Shown: piece by piece, positions 40,493 to 50,681 of the stretch
How positions within the stretch are numbered: position 1 is the stretch's first letter
How the letters are laid out: each line of letters begins with the position of its first letter
Origin: Lonsdalea britannica
GTDB taxonomy: Bacteria; Pseudomonadota; Gammaproteobacteria; Enterobacterales; Enterobacteriaceae
Reading direction: 5' to 3'
Length of the DNA stretch: 64,000 nt
Assembly (NCBI RefSeq): GCF_002111595.1
Contig: NZ_LUTN01000001.1
Location: 186,001-250,000, forward strand
Translations under genes and position numbers: made by a program
Notes under the pieces: model-generated
What the model was told of the DNA's origin: nothing
The model's input: only the letters and a program-made list of their open reading frames with translations
The model's database searches: none

Positions 40493-43087
40493 TCATGCTT
40501 TCTGGCCGGGAGCGCCGGCAGAGTTAATCCTGACCTGTTGGGGAAAAAACGAAACCACCCAGGCGACGAACGTCGTCAGCAGCATGAACAGTCGCCGTAA
40601 TCGGGGCGGTCCGTACTCGGCCAGACGTAAGTAACCTTTGAAACCCAGCACGGCGATGTCTGCAAGGCTGTGCAGGGGTTTATCCTGTGGAAAGCTGTCC
40701 TGCCACAGCGCCCAAGTGTCGGCGCGGGCGAACGTGCATTGAATGAAGTCGACCTGTTGCTCGGTCGTCAGGTTGTGCAACCGGATGCCGGCCGCCCGTC
40801 CTAATACGCGCTGGACGTAGCAGGGGAAGTAGAACTCCTGACGGTCACGTTGCAGTATCAGAAACACCTTCTCGTCCTTGCGCAACGCCAGCGCTTCCCG
40901 CAGTTCCACGCCGACGCCGCCGTCTGAATAATCGCGCAGCGTACAAGGCAACATATGGCCGTTTTCCCGCGCCAGCGCGGCGGGCATATCGATATCCACG
41001 CGGTGCGACTCACGCAGCTGTCGGGCTTCGACTGCGACGGACACCGCGCCGCCGAGGATTATCATGTTGTACAACACCCAGATCAGGCTGATGACCACGG
41101 TCAGCATTTCGTTCTGCGGGCCGTCGTACAGCCGCCAGAACGCCATGAACAGCCCTGCCAGATTCAGCAACACCAGCAGGACGTAAGGTCGGGTGATCAC
41201 CCAATCGAGATGTTTTTGAGCGACCAAACCGCCTTTAGCCGTCACGTTGAACGTGCCCTTGTTGGGATTGAACAGCGCGACCGTGGTCGGACGGGCGATA
41301 TACCAGGCCAGCACGGTTTCATACACCTCACTCCAGAACGAATGGCGATAGCGTCCCTGAATGCGGGAGTTGGTCAGGCTGGTGTGCAGCATATGCGGCA
41401 GCACGTAAATCGCGATGGCCAGCGCCGGAGCGAAAATGATGTAGGCGTGGCACAGCAGGAAGGCCAGCGGCGCTAACAGGAAAATCAGCCGCGGAATGCC
41501 GGAGAGAAAGTGCAGCATGGCATTGGCGTAGCACAGCCGCTGCATGAAGGTCAGCCCTTTCCCCATCAGCGGATTGTCCAGACGAAAAATCTGCACCATG
41601 CCCCGCGCCCAGCGTATGCGCTGGCCGATGTGCGCGGACAGGCTCTCCGTCGCCAGCCCGGCCGCCTGCGGGATACGAATATAGGCCGACGAGTAACCGA
41701 GCCGGTGCAGACGCAGCGAGGTGTGCGCATCTTCCGTGACGGTTTCGACGGCGATGCCGCCGATTTCATCCAGCGCGCAGCGGCGAATAATAGCGCAGGA
41801 GCCGCAGAAGAACGTGGCGTCCCAGACGTCGTTGCCGTCCTGCACCAGTCCGTAGAACAGGGTGCCTTCGTTCGGCGTACGACGGAAGCGGCCAAGGTTG
41901 CGCTCGAACGGGTCCGGCGAGAAGAAGTGGTGCGGCGTTTGCAGCATCGCCAGCTTCGAGTCTTTCAGGAACCAACCCATCGTCATCTGCAGGAAGGAGC
42001 GCGCCGGTACATGGTCGCAGTCGAAAATGGTGACGTATTCGCTGTTGCAGGCGGTGCGCAGAGCGTGGTTGATGTTGCCCGCTTTGGCGTGTTCGTGGGT
42101 GGAACGCGCGATATAGCGAACGCCGATGCTGTCGGCAAACTCGCGGAACTCCGGTCGGTCGCCGTCGTCGAGCACGTAGATGGTTAGCTTGTCCTGCGGC
42201 CAGTCGATGCCCAGCGCGGCGTAGAGCGTAGGTTTGACGACGCTGAGCGGTTCGTTATAAGTGGGGATCAGCAGGTCGACTGAGGGCCACGTTTCAGGCG
42301 CGTCGGGCAAGGACACCGGCTGGCGATTCAGCGGCCACAGCGTTTGAAAATAGCCCAGAACCAGCACGCCCCAGGCGTAAGTTTCCGCGGCGACCAGCAG
42401 CAGGCCGAAGACCAGACTGACCGGATCGTCCCAGTTGAGTGTTGAACTGTAGCGCCACCAGAGATAACGGCAGGAAACGGTCAGCGACAGCATAATCAGC
42501 ATCACGGTCGGCAAACGGCCGGGCAGCCGACGCACCACCATCGCCATGCCCCACAGCAGCACGACGAAAACGAGCTGGGTGGCGATGTCGAACGGCTGTG
42601 AGATGCACAGCAACCCTAACAGCCCGACCAGGACGGCGCAGCCGATCAAGGTGAGTCGCCGCAGCCAGAGCGGCAGCCGACTCACCTGACGTTCGGCCCG
42701 CGTATGGAACTGATGCTGCCGGGCGCGCTCCGGCAGGCCGTCGAGCCACTGGTGAACACGCCGACGGCCGTCCAGCAGCCAACGGAACGAGGAACGTTGC
42801 GCATCGCCGGGGAAAAACAGCAGTAGCCAGGAGAGTTGCAGCAGGTAACGCAGTGCGTCCAGCGGCCGCGGCCGCTGAGAGGCGATATGCGGAAACAGCT
42901 GACGCCGTTTGGCGATAATGCGTTGCCAGGCGGGGGTTTCCAGACGACAAAAGATCCAGGCCAGCGCGATCCACAGACACTGCAAACACGCCGTTGGGCT
43001 GGATACGCCCAGACGTCGATAGCCGCGGTAGCGGCGCTGCAGCGCCTGATGAATCGGCGGACAGAGCAGCCAGCGAAATGGACTCAT
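40493..43087 (-). CDS. bcsA: Cellulose synthase catalytic subunit BcsA (UDP-forming)
   Basis: BcsA (864 aa; E. coli 872) polymerises UDP-glucose into beta-1,4-glucan and moves it through the inner membrane. The GT2 catalytic motifs are all present: DDG (307-309), DCD (356-358), TED (451-453) and QRIRW (489-493, QxxRW). Helices lie before (about 145-250) and after (about 510-685) the catalytic domain. The C-terminal PilZ domain binds c-di-GMP through RESHR (692-696, RxxxR) and DYSDGG (719-724, DxSxxG), so synthesis is switched on by that messenger. Its start overlaps bcsQ by four bases and bcsB follows 19 bases after its stop. Confidence 0.97.
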   Translation of the reverse strand: MSPFRWLLCPPIHQALQRRYRGYRRLGVSSPTACLQCLWIALAWIFCRLETPAWQRIIAKRRQLFPHIASQRPRPLDALRYLLQLSWLLLFFPGDAQRSSFRWLLDGRRRVHQWLDGLPERARQHQFHTRAERQVSRLPLWLRRLTLIGCAVLVGLLGLLCISQPFDIATQLVFVVLLWGMAMVVRRLPGRLPTVMLIMLSLTVSCRYLWWRYSSTLNWDDPVSLVFGLLLVAAETYAWGVLVLGYFQTLWPLNRQPVSLPDAPETWPSVDLLIPTYNEPLSVVKPTLYAALGIDWPQDKLTIYVLDDGDRPEFREFADSIGVRYIARSTHEHAKAGNINHALRTACNSEYVTIFDCDHVPARSFLQMTMGWFLKDSKLAMLQTPHHFFSPDPFERNLGRFRRTPNEGTLFYGLVQDGNDVWDATFFCGSCAIIRRCALDEIGGIAVETVTEDAHTSLRLHRLGYSSAYIRIPQAAGLATESLSAHIGQRIRWARGMVQIFRLDNPLMGKGLTFMQRLCYANAMLHFLSGIPRLIFLLAPLAFLLCHAYIIFAPALAIAIYVLPHMLHTSLTNSRIQGRYRHSFWSEVYETVLAWYIARPTTVALFNPNKGTFNVTAKGGLVAQKHLDWVITRPYVLLVLLNLAGLFMAFWRLYDGPQNEMLTVVISLIWVLYNMIILGGAVSVAVEARQLRESHRVDIDMPAALARENGHMLPCTLRDYSDGGVGVELREALALRKDEKVFLILQRDRQEFYFPCYVQRVLGRAAGIRLHNLTTEQQVDFIQCTFARADTWALWQDSFPQDKPLHSLADIAVLGFKGYLRLAEYGPPRLRRLFMLLTTFVAWVVSFFPQQVRINSAGAPGQKA

Positions 43088-43818
43088 GCTGTTGGCTCCG
43101 TCACGTTCAGTTGCAGCCAGGCCGCCAGCGTTGCTATCTCCTCCGTCGCCAGACTGGACGGGCGGTATTCTCCCACGGGCTGCTTCATCATCAACGCTTC
43201 AGAAAAGGCTTCATCCTGATGGACGATGATCGGCAGCAATGCTTGCAGCGTACTGCTCCACAGCTGGTGGAGATCCCGCTGTACGGCGCTGTTGACGTTG
43301 AATCGGTTGAGGAGATACAGGTTGTTGGCGTCGATCGGTTCGCGATGCAAACGCAAATGACAGTTGGCGTCCGGCGCGATCACCCGAAGCGTCCGGTCGG
43401 CCGCGTGCAGCAAATTCTGCGCCAGCGGAAGCGGGTGCGCTGGCACATCCAACAGGATCCAGCGGTAGTCCTGACGCAGGGCGTTCAGGCGCTCGTCGAT
43501 CCAGGGCTGGAGAATGTCCGAGGAGGCGGTGTGGTAGTGCATCTGTTCGGCGTCGTCCAGTCGACCGAAGGGGATGAAGTCGAGGCCGTTGAGATAGCGC
43601 ATGACGCTTTCTCGCCAGTCACCGTCTTCGAGTGCTGCGCGCATCCAGCCGTCGTGATAGGACACGGGCGTGTTGAAATGGATCCCGAGCTGATTGGTGG
43701 GCGAAAAGTCCAGCGCCATGACCGATTCCCCGCTCTGGCTGAGAGCCCAGGCCAGTGCGGACGTGAGTGCGGTGGTTCCGGTGCCGCCGCGTATTCCCTG
43801 AAGCGCAATTATCGGCAT
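43084..43818 (-). CDS. bcsQ: Cellulose biosynthesis protein BcsQ (MinD-like)
   Basis: BcsQ (244 aa) is a ParA/MinD-type protein that locates the synthase at the pole and, with BcsR, stabilises the inner-membrane complex. The P-loop GIRGGTGTTALTSALAW lacks the usual final Lys (GTT), as in E. coli BcsQ. ILLDVPAHP fits the Walker B/switch region, and the C-terminal KQPVGEYRPSSLATEEIATLA matches the E. coli protein closely. It overlaps bcsR by ten bases upstream and bcsA by four downstream. Confidence 0.93.
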   Translation of the reverse strand: MPIIALQGIRGGTGTTALTSALAWALSQSGESVMALDFSPTNQLGIHFNTPVSYHDGWMRAALEDGDWRESVMRYLNGLDFIPFGRLDDAEQMHYHTASSDILQPWIDERLNALRQDYRWILLDVPAHPLPLAQNLLHAADRTLRVIAPDANCHLRLHREPIDANNLYLLNRFNVNSAVQRDLHQLWSSTLQALLPIIVHQDEAFSEALMMKQPVGEYRPSSLATEEIATLAAWLQLNVTEPTA

Positions 43819-44015
43819 GATGTGTCGTTCTCTTGCTGCTCGGAATTAAATTCATGCAGTAGAGACCAGCGAGCAATTACTCTGGCCAGACGATTTTCTC
43901 TGGCAATATCGACATACCGAATAGGTGCTAATGAAAAAACTTTATTCAATATGGCAATGTCATTTTGCGGCTGTACACAACCCGCATTTTTATAAACGGC
44001 GTTTTCTCTTTTCAT
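43809..44015 (-). CDS. bcsR: Cellulose biosynthesis protein BcsR
   Basis: A 68-residue protein, first gene of the leftward bcs operon. The middle (QNDIAILNKVFSLAPIRYVDIARE) followed by RWSLLHEF matches the conserved part of E. coli BcsR (62 aa); its N-terminus is somewhat longer here. BcsR binds BcsQ and is needed for the regulatory subcomplex with BcsE. It overlaps the bcsQ start by ten bases. The ribosome site is weak (GTGGA). Confidence 0.85.
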   Translation of the reverse strand: MKRENAVYKNAGCVQPQNDIAILNKVFSLAPIRYVDIARENRLARVIARWSLLHEFNSEQQENDTSCR

Positions 44016-44229
44016 CGTCCACTGATGGTTATCGTTTTATATGTGATTAAGAATAAAGCTTTTGGCTTTAATAGAATTATCGGATTAATCTGTATTGTGA
44101 TCTAAAAGGTGGTCGGGAGCCATAATTAATGGGATAAAGATATGATGATTGTTGCGTATATTACAATTATTTTAAAATTGACGACAAATGATAACGTCGT
44201 TTTGATCTCTTTATTATAAAAAATAATCT
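44016..44229. promoter_or_regulatory. bcsR-bcsE: AT-rich divergent control region of the two bcs operons
   Basis: 214 bases between bcsR (leftward) and bcsE (rightward), strikingly AT-rich against the GC-rich genes around it. For bcsE a -35 like TTGACG (44178-44183), a 17-bp spacer and TTTGAT (44201-44206) stand 24 bp before the start. The region also contains several A/T tracts suited to bending or H-NS binding; that is inference from composition. Confidence 0.5.
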
Positions 44230-45776
44230 ATGAAATATTTCTCTACGTTAGGAATAGAACAGCTGCCGGATGAATTAATGCTGATGCAGCCGCCAGGTTG
44301 TTATTGGGTTACGGTTCAACGGCAGGAAGATGCTATTGCACTGGCACGACAGGTCATGAGTGCTCAGGCGGCGGTAACGCTTGTCAGCTCGGCTACCGCG
44401 CCGCGCGAGCTGCTGACTCCGCCGCTGACTTCAGGGCCGGATCGCATTCCGATGTATTCATTACCGCAAACCAGCAGAGCATTATTGAAGTTGGATAAAG
44501 ACTTTTTACGTCTATTTTCTTCTTCATCAAGTCCTCAATTGGTTTTGTTTTATACCGAGGTTAGCGATTGGGACAAATTAACTTCTTCAGAATTGTCTGA
44601 GTGGTTAAAAAGAATAAATGCTACATTAAAAAACAAAAAGATTTCGATGGTAATTATTACCTATGGAAGAAAAATAATTTCATTGGGTGATCATCTGCAC
44701 GGCCTATTTCGTTATTTAAATGGATTTTCGTGCCTCGAATATCAGAAAGATAATTGGAAATATAGAATCCATTGGTGGTATAACGCTACGCGATTACTGG
44801 CAGACAGACAGTTAGCATTAATTTTGGAGCACGATCGTTTTTCGTTGATGAAACAAGAAGAGCAAAACACGGCCTTAACATTAAATGACGAGCATATTTT
44901 TATTGCCGAACGCAGCGTATTGGAAGGGGCCCTCCATTATCGAACCAGTGGCAATTACACGACGGCAACGATCGGGTTTATGCGCAGGCCGAAGAGGCGG
45001 ATTCCGCTACTGTCATTTTCTGCCTCAGTCATAACGATCAGACCGGCGGACTGGCTCGCCATATCCACCGGCTGCGCAGTCAGCGCGGCACCGGGCTGAA
45101 AATCGTCGTGCGCGAGATGGAAGTGGGTCAACGCCAGAACGACGAGCGTCTGCTGCTGGCGTGCGGCGTGAACATTATCGTGCCGTTCGGCACCTCGTTG
45201 TCGCGCTTTCTGATCATGCTGGAGGGGTTGCAGGGGCAACGCTATCAGCGCTATGTGCCGAAAGATTTTACGGTGCTGAGGAAGCTGCAACAGCCACTGC
45301 GCCAGAAGGGATTCATGCCTCTGGAGACGTTCTGTCATACCGTGACGCTACTGATGAACGATCCGCTGTTGCCGGAAAACAGCAAAGGCGTGCTGGTGGC
45401 GTTGACGCCGGTGAGCCAGCTGAAGGCGGAGCAGGCATTGACGCTGTGCAAAACCCGTCGTAACGGCGATGTGTTCACGGTGATGGATAACCGACTGTAT
45501 CTGTTCCTGTTCTCTTGCCATCTGCACGACCTGAAAACGGCGCTGACGTCCATCTTCCCGTTGCCGTACGACGAAATTTTCTCCGACCGTCAGGTCTGGT
45601 GCGAAGATCGGCCGATATTGTCGGAAATTCGTCTAATGAGCGCGTGGATGCCGCGCGCGCTGAAGGAAGTCACGGTCGCCGCCGTCGGCGCGGCCAAACC
45701 CGAGTCGATTCCCCCCACAGAGCGTCGGGTGCCGCAGCGCATCAGACTGGCGCAGGGCGAGGGCGCGGCCAAATGA
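44230..45776 (+). CDS. bcsE: Cellulose biosynthesis c-di-GMP-binding protein BcsE, frame broken by a 1-nt deletion
   Basis: BcsE binds c-di-GMP through its degenerate GGDEF (GIL) domain and recruits it to the synthase, raising cellulose output. The first frame (44230 on) ends at 45099 in sequence unlike the family; the C-terminal domain (SHNDQTGGLARHIHRLRSQRG, DERLLLACGVN, NPLLP-like NDPLLPENSKGVLVALTPV) is in the next frame up to 45776. Adding one base in the GGGGCCC at 44926-44932 joins VLEGA to PPLSNQWQLHDGNDRVYAQ and gives 515 residues. The N-terminal third is clearly AT-rich compared with the rest. Its stop overlaps the bcsF start. Confidence 0.88.
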
Positions 45777-45958
45777 ATCTGATGGAAATCATGCATGCAG
45801 GCATTTTTTTCCTGCTGACCCTTTTAGTATTGAGAGCGTTTCTTCCTCGCTGGCTGTCCGCCCGTTGGCGGGGTTTTATGCATCGTCTGACGCCGTCGCG
45901 CGCGATGAAATATGAGGGAACCTGGCGGCGAAAATCTTCACAATCGGATGTGAAATAA
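45773..45958 (+). CDS. bcsF: Cellulose biosynthesis protein BcsF
   Basis: A 61-residue single-span membrane protein (E. coli BcsF 63 aa). The ATG at 45773 overlaps the bcsE stop as ATGA. One hydrophobic helix (IMHAGIFFLLTLLVLRAFL) is followed by a short basic tail with WRGFMHRL and YEGTWRR. In E. coli BcsF anchors BcsE at the membrane and links it to BcsG. bcsG begins two bases after its stop. Confidence 0.88.
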   Translation: MNLMEIMHAGIFFLLTLLVLRAFLPRWLSARWRGFMHRLTPSRAMKYEGTWRRKSSQSDVK

Positions 45959-45960
45959 TC

Positions 45961-47621
45961 ATGACAGAAGTAAAACAAGCGGCGCCCGATGCGGCGTCCT
46001 CTCTGAGCAGCTGGCGAGGTTTGGGCGGCTGGAATTTCTATTTCTTGCTGAAGTTCGCACTGCTATGGTTCGGCTATCTCAACTTTCACGCGCTGGATAA
46101 CCTGGTCTTTCTTTGCTGGCTGGTGTTTCCGTTGCCCTCGCTGAGCCTGCACCGGCTGCGTCAGTGGATCTCGATCCCCATCGGGATCGCGCTGTTCTAT
46201 CACGACACCTGGCTGCCGGGGATCCAAAGTATCCTCAGCCAAGGTACGCAGCTCACCGCGTTTTCAGGCGATTATCTGCTCGATCTGGCAGACCGATTCA
46301 TCAATGGTCGGATGGTCGCTACCGGGTTCGTCCTCTGGGTCCTGTACCTGTTTGTCGCCCAGTGGGTGCGTATTACCGTACTGGTGACGGCCATGCTGTG
46401 CTGGATCAACATGATCAACATCGCTGGGCCGGCTTTCTCTCTACTGCCCACGAAGGCCGCCACGCCTCAGGTGGTCATCAATAACGGTGCGCCGCTGCCC
46501 GGTACGTCGAACGCGTCGCCGGATGGACTCGACGAGAGCGCGCCGCCGACCAGCGCCAATTTAACGGCCTTTTTGTCGCGTTTTTATGCGCAGGAAAAGC
46601 AGCGAGTCACGCATTTCCCTGACACTCTCCCAGCGGATTCGCAGCCGTTTGACGTGTTAATCATCAATATCTGTTCGCTGTCATGGTCCGATTTGGATAC
46701 GGTGCAGCTCCGTCATCATCCGCTGTGGAAACGGTTCGACATTCTGCTCGGCAATTACAACTCGGCGACCGGGTACAGCGGTCCTGCGGGTATTCGCCTG
46801 TTGCGCGCCAGCTGCGGTCAGACGGCGCACAACGATATCTATAAGCCGACGGCGGATCACTGCTATCTGTTCGATAATCTCGAAAAACTGGCTTCCGCCA
46901 GCAGCTGGTGCTGGATCATCCGGGTCTTTTCGGCAACTACCTGAAGTCGCTGCGCGAGCAAGGCCGCATCGCGGCGCCGCTGCTGTCTCAGGCGGGGATC
47001 GCACCGGCCTATACCTCGTTCGACGGCACGCCGGTATTTAACGACGCGCAGCTGATGCAACGCTGGCTGGATGAACGTCGGCAGAGCAATGACGCGCGCA
47101 GCGCGACCTTCTTCAACGTGATCCCGCTGCATGACGGGACGCGCGATTTGGGGACGACGCGCTCCGCTGCTTATCAGCCGCGGGCGCAGCAGATGTTCGA
47201 TCAGCTCGAAGCCTTTATGCGCCAGCTCGATGAGTCGGGACGGCGGGTGATGGTGGTTGTCGTGCCGGAACATGGCGCGGCGCTGGCGGGCGACAAGATG
47301 CAGATGTCCGGTCTTCGGGATATTCCAAGCCCGAGTATCACGCACGTGCCGGTCGGTATTCTGTTCGCCGGTATGAAAGCGCCGCATCAGGAACAGCCGC
47401 TGCGCGTGGATACGCCGACGAGCATGCAGGCGCTGTCTGAGCTCATTTCCCGCGTGGTGGACGGTCAGGTGTTTAACGCCGCCAACGTTAACATGTCGGT
47501 ACTGACCAACAATCTGCCGACGACGCCGGTGGTGTCGGAAAACGACGGGGCGGTGGTGATGCGTTATCAGGGGAAAACCTGGATACGGCTGAACGGCGGC
47601 GACTGGGTGAATTACCCCTGA
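45961..47621 (+). CDS. bcsG: Cellulose phosphoethanolamine transferase BcsG, frame broken by a 1-nt deletion
   Basis: BcsG is a zinc-dependent inner-membrane enzyme that moves phosphoethanolamine from lipid onto cellulose. Five N-terminal helices (about residues 20-160) lead to a periplasmic alkaline-phosphatase-fold domain; INICSLSWSDL holds the nucleophile Ser, and VVVPEHGAALAGDKMQMSGLRDIPSPSITHVPVG holds metal-binding Glu/His. The frame breaks at 46890-46891: adding one G to CTGGC gives LGFRQQLVLDHPGLFGNYLK, as in the family, and joins the two pieces into 553 residues (E. coli 559). It closes the bcsEFG operon, just before a strong terminator. Confidence 0.92.
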
Positions 47622-47639
47622 CGTTGACGCTCTGACGAT

Positions 47640-47678
47640 GACGCCGTGGATCACTCACTCCACGGCGTCTTTTTTTTG
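47640..47678 (+). terminator. Intrinsic terminator of bcsEFG
   Basis: A 10-bp GC-rich stem (GACGCCGTGG / CCACGGCGTC) with a ten-base loop is followed by nine T, 18 bases after the bcsG stop. Confidence 0.92.
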
Positions 47679-47685
47679 CCTGACA

Positions 47686-47731
47686 TAAAAAACGGCCCGC
47701 TTCGCCGTGAACATCATGACGAAACGGGCCG
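47686..47731 (-). terminator. Intrinsic terminator of the alcohol dehydrogenase gene
   Basis: Read on the minus strand, a hairpin with CGGCCCG/CGGGCCG core and TTCG/CGAA extension (one mismatch) is followed by six T, 18 bases after the dehydrogenase stop. It lies back to back with the bcsEFG terminator. Confidence 0.82.
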
Positions 47732-47749
47732 CGAGCTGACTTCTGAGCG

Positions 47750-48799
47750 CTACGCCTTCAGCGAGGCCATGTCGATGACGAAACGATACTTCACGTCGCT
47801 GTTGAGCAGCCGCTCATAGGCGTCGTTGATCTGCTGGATGTTGATCATCTCGACGTCGGAGACGATGCCGTGCTCACCGCAGAAATCGAGCATTTCCTGT
47901 GTTTCGGCAATGCCACCAATGCAGGAGCCCGCGACGGAGCGGCGGCCCAACACGATCGGCATCGTGTTCAGCGGCGGTTCTACCTGGCCGAGGAGGCCGA
48001 CGAACACCAGCGTCCCGTCGAGCGCCAGGGTGGTCATATACGGATTGACGTCGTGTTCGTAGGGCACCGTATCGATAATCAGATCGAAGTGGTTGCTCAC
48101 CGCTTTCATTTCATCTGGATTGGATGAAATGACGATGTGATGCGCGCCCAGACGGCGAGCGTCGGCCTCTTTGCTCTTGCTGCGAGTAAACAGGGTGACA
48201 TCCGCGCCCATCGCATGCGCCAGCTTCAGCGCCATGTGGCCCAGACCGCCGAGTCCTATGACGGCGACTTTACTGCCTTGGGTCACGCCCCACTTGCGCA
48301 GCGGGGACCAGGTGGTGATGCCCGCGCACAGCAGCGGGGCGACGGCCTTCAGGTCGAGACTGTCTGGGATCCGCAGCACGAAGTCCTGTGACGCGAGGAT
48401 TTTTTGCGAATAGCCGCCGTAGGTCGGCTGGTGATCGTGGCGATCGCGCCCGTTGTAGGTTTGAATATTGCCCTCTTCGCAGTACTGCTCCAGACCCTGC
48501 CGACAGGGGTGACACTCGCGACACGAGTCCACCATGCAGCCGATGCCCGCGAGATCGCCCGGTTTGAACTGGGTCACTTCGCTGCCGACCTCCGTGACGC
48601 GCCCGACCACTTCATGGCCGGGAATGAGCGGATAAAGGCTGATCCCCCAGTCGTTGCGAGCCTGATGCAGGTCGGAATGACAGACGCCGCAGTACAGCAC
48701 GTCGATGACGACATCGTCAGGTCGTGGTTCGCGGCGGGTGAATTCAAGCGGCGCCAGAGGCGTCTGGGCCGACTTGGCGGCATAACCGAGCACTTTCAT
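47750..48799 (-). CDS. Zinc-dependent NAD(P) alcohol/aldehyde dehydrogenase (YahK-like)
   Basis: A 349-residue medium-chain zinc dehydrogenase of the cinnamyl-alcohol-dehydrogenase / E. coli YahK group, which reduces many aldehydes with NADPH. Catalytic zinc ligands are in YCGVCHSDLHQ and PGHEVVGRV; the structural zinc is held by the four Cys of CMVDSCRECHPCRQGLEQYC; the Rossmann motif is GLGGLGHMALKLA. I take the ATG at 48799 (MKVLGYAAKS), seven bases after AGGAG; the ATG two codons earlier is too close to that site. Transcribed alone, away from the bcs genes. Confidence 0.92.
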   Translation of the reverse strand: MKVLGYAAKSAQTPLAPLEFTRREPRPDDVVIDVLYCGVCHSDLHQARNDWGISLYPLIPGHEVVGRVTEVGSEVTQFKPGDLAGIGCMVDSCRECHPCRQGLEQYCEEGNIQTYNGRDRHDHQPTYGGYSQKILASQDFVLRIPDSLDLKAVAPLLCAGITTWSPLRKWGVTQGSKVAVIGLGGLGHMALKLAHAMGADVTLFTRSKSKEADARRLGAHHIVISSNPDEMKAVSNHFDLIIDTVPYEHDVNPYMTTLALDGTLVFVGLLGQVEPPLNTMPIVLGRRSVAGSCIGGIAETQEMLDFCGEHGIVSDVEMINIQQINDAYERLLNSDVKYRFVIDMASLKA

Positions 48800-49049
48800 G
48801 TTCATTCTCCTGTTTCATTGGGTAACGACCGTGGTGCGCAACGACCGCCAAAACGGCTGGAAGTCGATGACGCGGACTTGCAGTGAGAAATAGCAATGTG
48901 CGGGTTGAAGGACGAGGCGGGCGATAACGCGGCGGAAGGGCGGCAACGCCGCCCCGGAAAATGACTACGCCGGTTTGCCCTGCCATCAAATCCGCGGTGG
49001 TCTCTGTGGTGCACTTAGCATTATAGGAAAACCGTCCCGGAACGTGAGG

Positions 49050-50401
49050 TTATGGATGCGGCGCGGCGCGATGTAACGCATCCAGCCAGCCGTGAACGGC
49101 ATCGACCAGCGTATCTGCCGAACCTTGTGCGAAACCGGAACTGCGGGCTTCGTAGGTGAATCGGTCATAGCTGGCGTCGTCCGGTAGATATTTTGCCGCG
49201 CCGTCGACCATCGTCAGCACCAGCGTATGCGCAAACGGCGACTCGGCCTTGATGCGCTTGCCGATTTGCGCCGCCAGCTCCGGCTGTACGCCGACCAGCG
49301 CGATATCGCCAATCCTGATGAGCACCACCGGCAGTGCGACAGGTTGATCTGGCGTATAAGTATAAGTCGTCACCGGGCCTTGAGGCGAATTCTGAGGCGA
49401 GTGCGTTTGCGAGGTGACCATGACGCTTTTTCTTTCTATCGCCAACGTGGGGGCGTCGTCGGCTTTGATACGATCAGACACCTGCAACGCGGTGCTGCCT
49501 AACTCTGTGCCGAGGCGATCGAGCAGCGTGAAGCCTCCTCATGTGTGTCGACGCGGGTGACGGTGCCATCCTGGTGGACCACATGGCGATTAGCCTGAAG
49601 ACGGGGCGCCTGATCGCCTGCCGCGCCGACCAGAAACGCCGCCACCGGCTTGCCGCCGCGCTGAGCCGCATGCTGTTCCACATAACGCGTCGCGACGCCC
49701 GCCAGATCCGCGGTGATCAGCTTACCGCCCGCTTTGAGCGTGGAACCGTCCATCACCGAAGATTGCACGGCGTAATTCATCATGACCGCCAGCGGTGCCC
49801 CTCGCGCGGTATCGATGCGCAAGACGGACAACGTGGGATCACGGTCCCCCTGATCGTTGGCGCCAAGCCACCAGCCGAACGGCGTTGGCACGTCGCGATT
49901 AACGTTCACCCGACTGACGCCTTCCCCGTAACCCACGCGGGCCGAGGTCATCGACGTCATCGCCGACTGTGCCGCCGTGCGGACCGCATCGACCAGCGCC
50001 TGCTGCACCCGCGTGGTTTGAGCCTGAACTTCCGGCGCGGTGTGTTCATGCGGCAGCACATGCGGCGCGGAGAATCCGTGACTGGCGCTGACGATAGCCT
50101 TTTCCGGGGAGACTTGCGCCACCTGCTGAAGGGCCGCCTTCATGTGGTTGATCGACTCGTCGGACAGCGAGGTCTGATCCACGACGACAATCCCCAGCCG
50201 GGTCGCGCCGTCATCAAGCAAAATCACGCGCGCGGCCAGCGGGTCGTGCTGCCCGACGAAGCCGTCGATAGGGTAAAGGCTGGTGGGGATATCGATATCC
50301 GCCCGGCCCGCGCCCGCCATCAACGGCGCGGCCTGAGCCAGCCCGCAAAGCATCATGATTCCTATTGCCAGGGAGTGGCGTAGAAAGGTTTTTTTCATCA
50401 T
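49050..50401 (-). CDS. Neutral ceramidase-like secreted protein (paralogue 1), frame broken by a 1-nt deletion
   Basis: A 450-residue protein with a signal peptide (MKKTFLRHSLAIGIMMLCGLAQA) and the N-terminal domain of neutral/alkaline non-lysosomal ceramidases (AGAGRADIDIP, GFVGQHDPLAARVILLDDG). The frame breaks near 49531-49533; adding one base joins THEEAF to TLLDRLGTELGST and the C-terminal piece (VTTYTYTPDQPV to the end at 49050). Residues expected to bind zinc are altered: the HxH motif reads SHGF, NYAVH reads NYAVQ, and the serine hexapeptide reads AGDQAP. It is therefore unlikely to be a classical ceramidase. It resembles the intact paralogue at 55052. Two ATGs in tandem (50401, 50398) could start it. 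Confidence 0.82.
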
Positions 50402-50681
50402 TGGTCCATCGTATAGCCGCGCGCGGCGGCGCTCTCTCGGTACGTGGATAGTGTTGCCGCCTGCGACACCGACCGACCCGCCGGGCGGGGCGGCGAACGA
50501 CACCCCATCAGTGGGGTGATTGTGCGGCAAACGGCCTTAACACGGTGTCAGGCGATATTCAGGATAACGTGAGCACCTGTAACCGGGCTGTTGCCTCAGT
50601 GACGTCACACGCCATGTTCTTATAAGTCCGACCGCAGTCGGACGCTAGCGTTCCGTCACTGACCCTGAATTTTCACGCGTT
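50402..50681. other. Intergenic region upstream of ceramidase-like 1
   Basis: 280 bases between two leftward genes. It has a 7-bp inverted repeat with four-base loop (CACCCCA, TCAG, TGGGGTG at 50501-50518), about 100 bp before the ceramidase-like gene, and a GTCCGAC/GTCGGAC hairpin (50626-50643) after the glyoxalase-fold gene that may end its transcript. No T-tract supports either as a strong terminator. Confidence 0.4.

Noticed and set aside
45108-45776. Independent 222-residue protein after bcsE
   Set aside because: It is the C-terminal domain of BcsE displaced by the frame break at about 44930.
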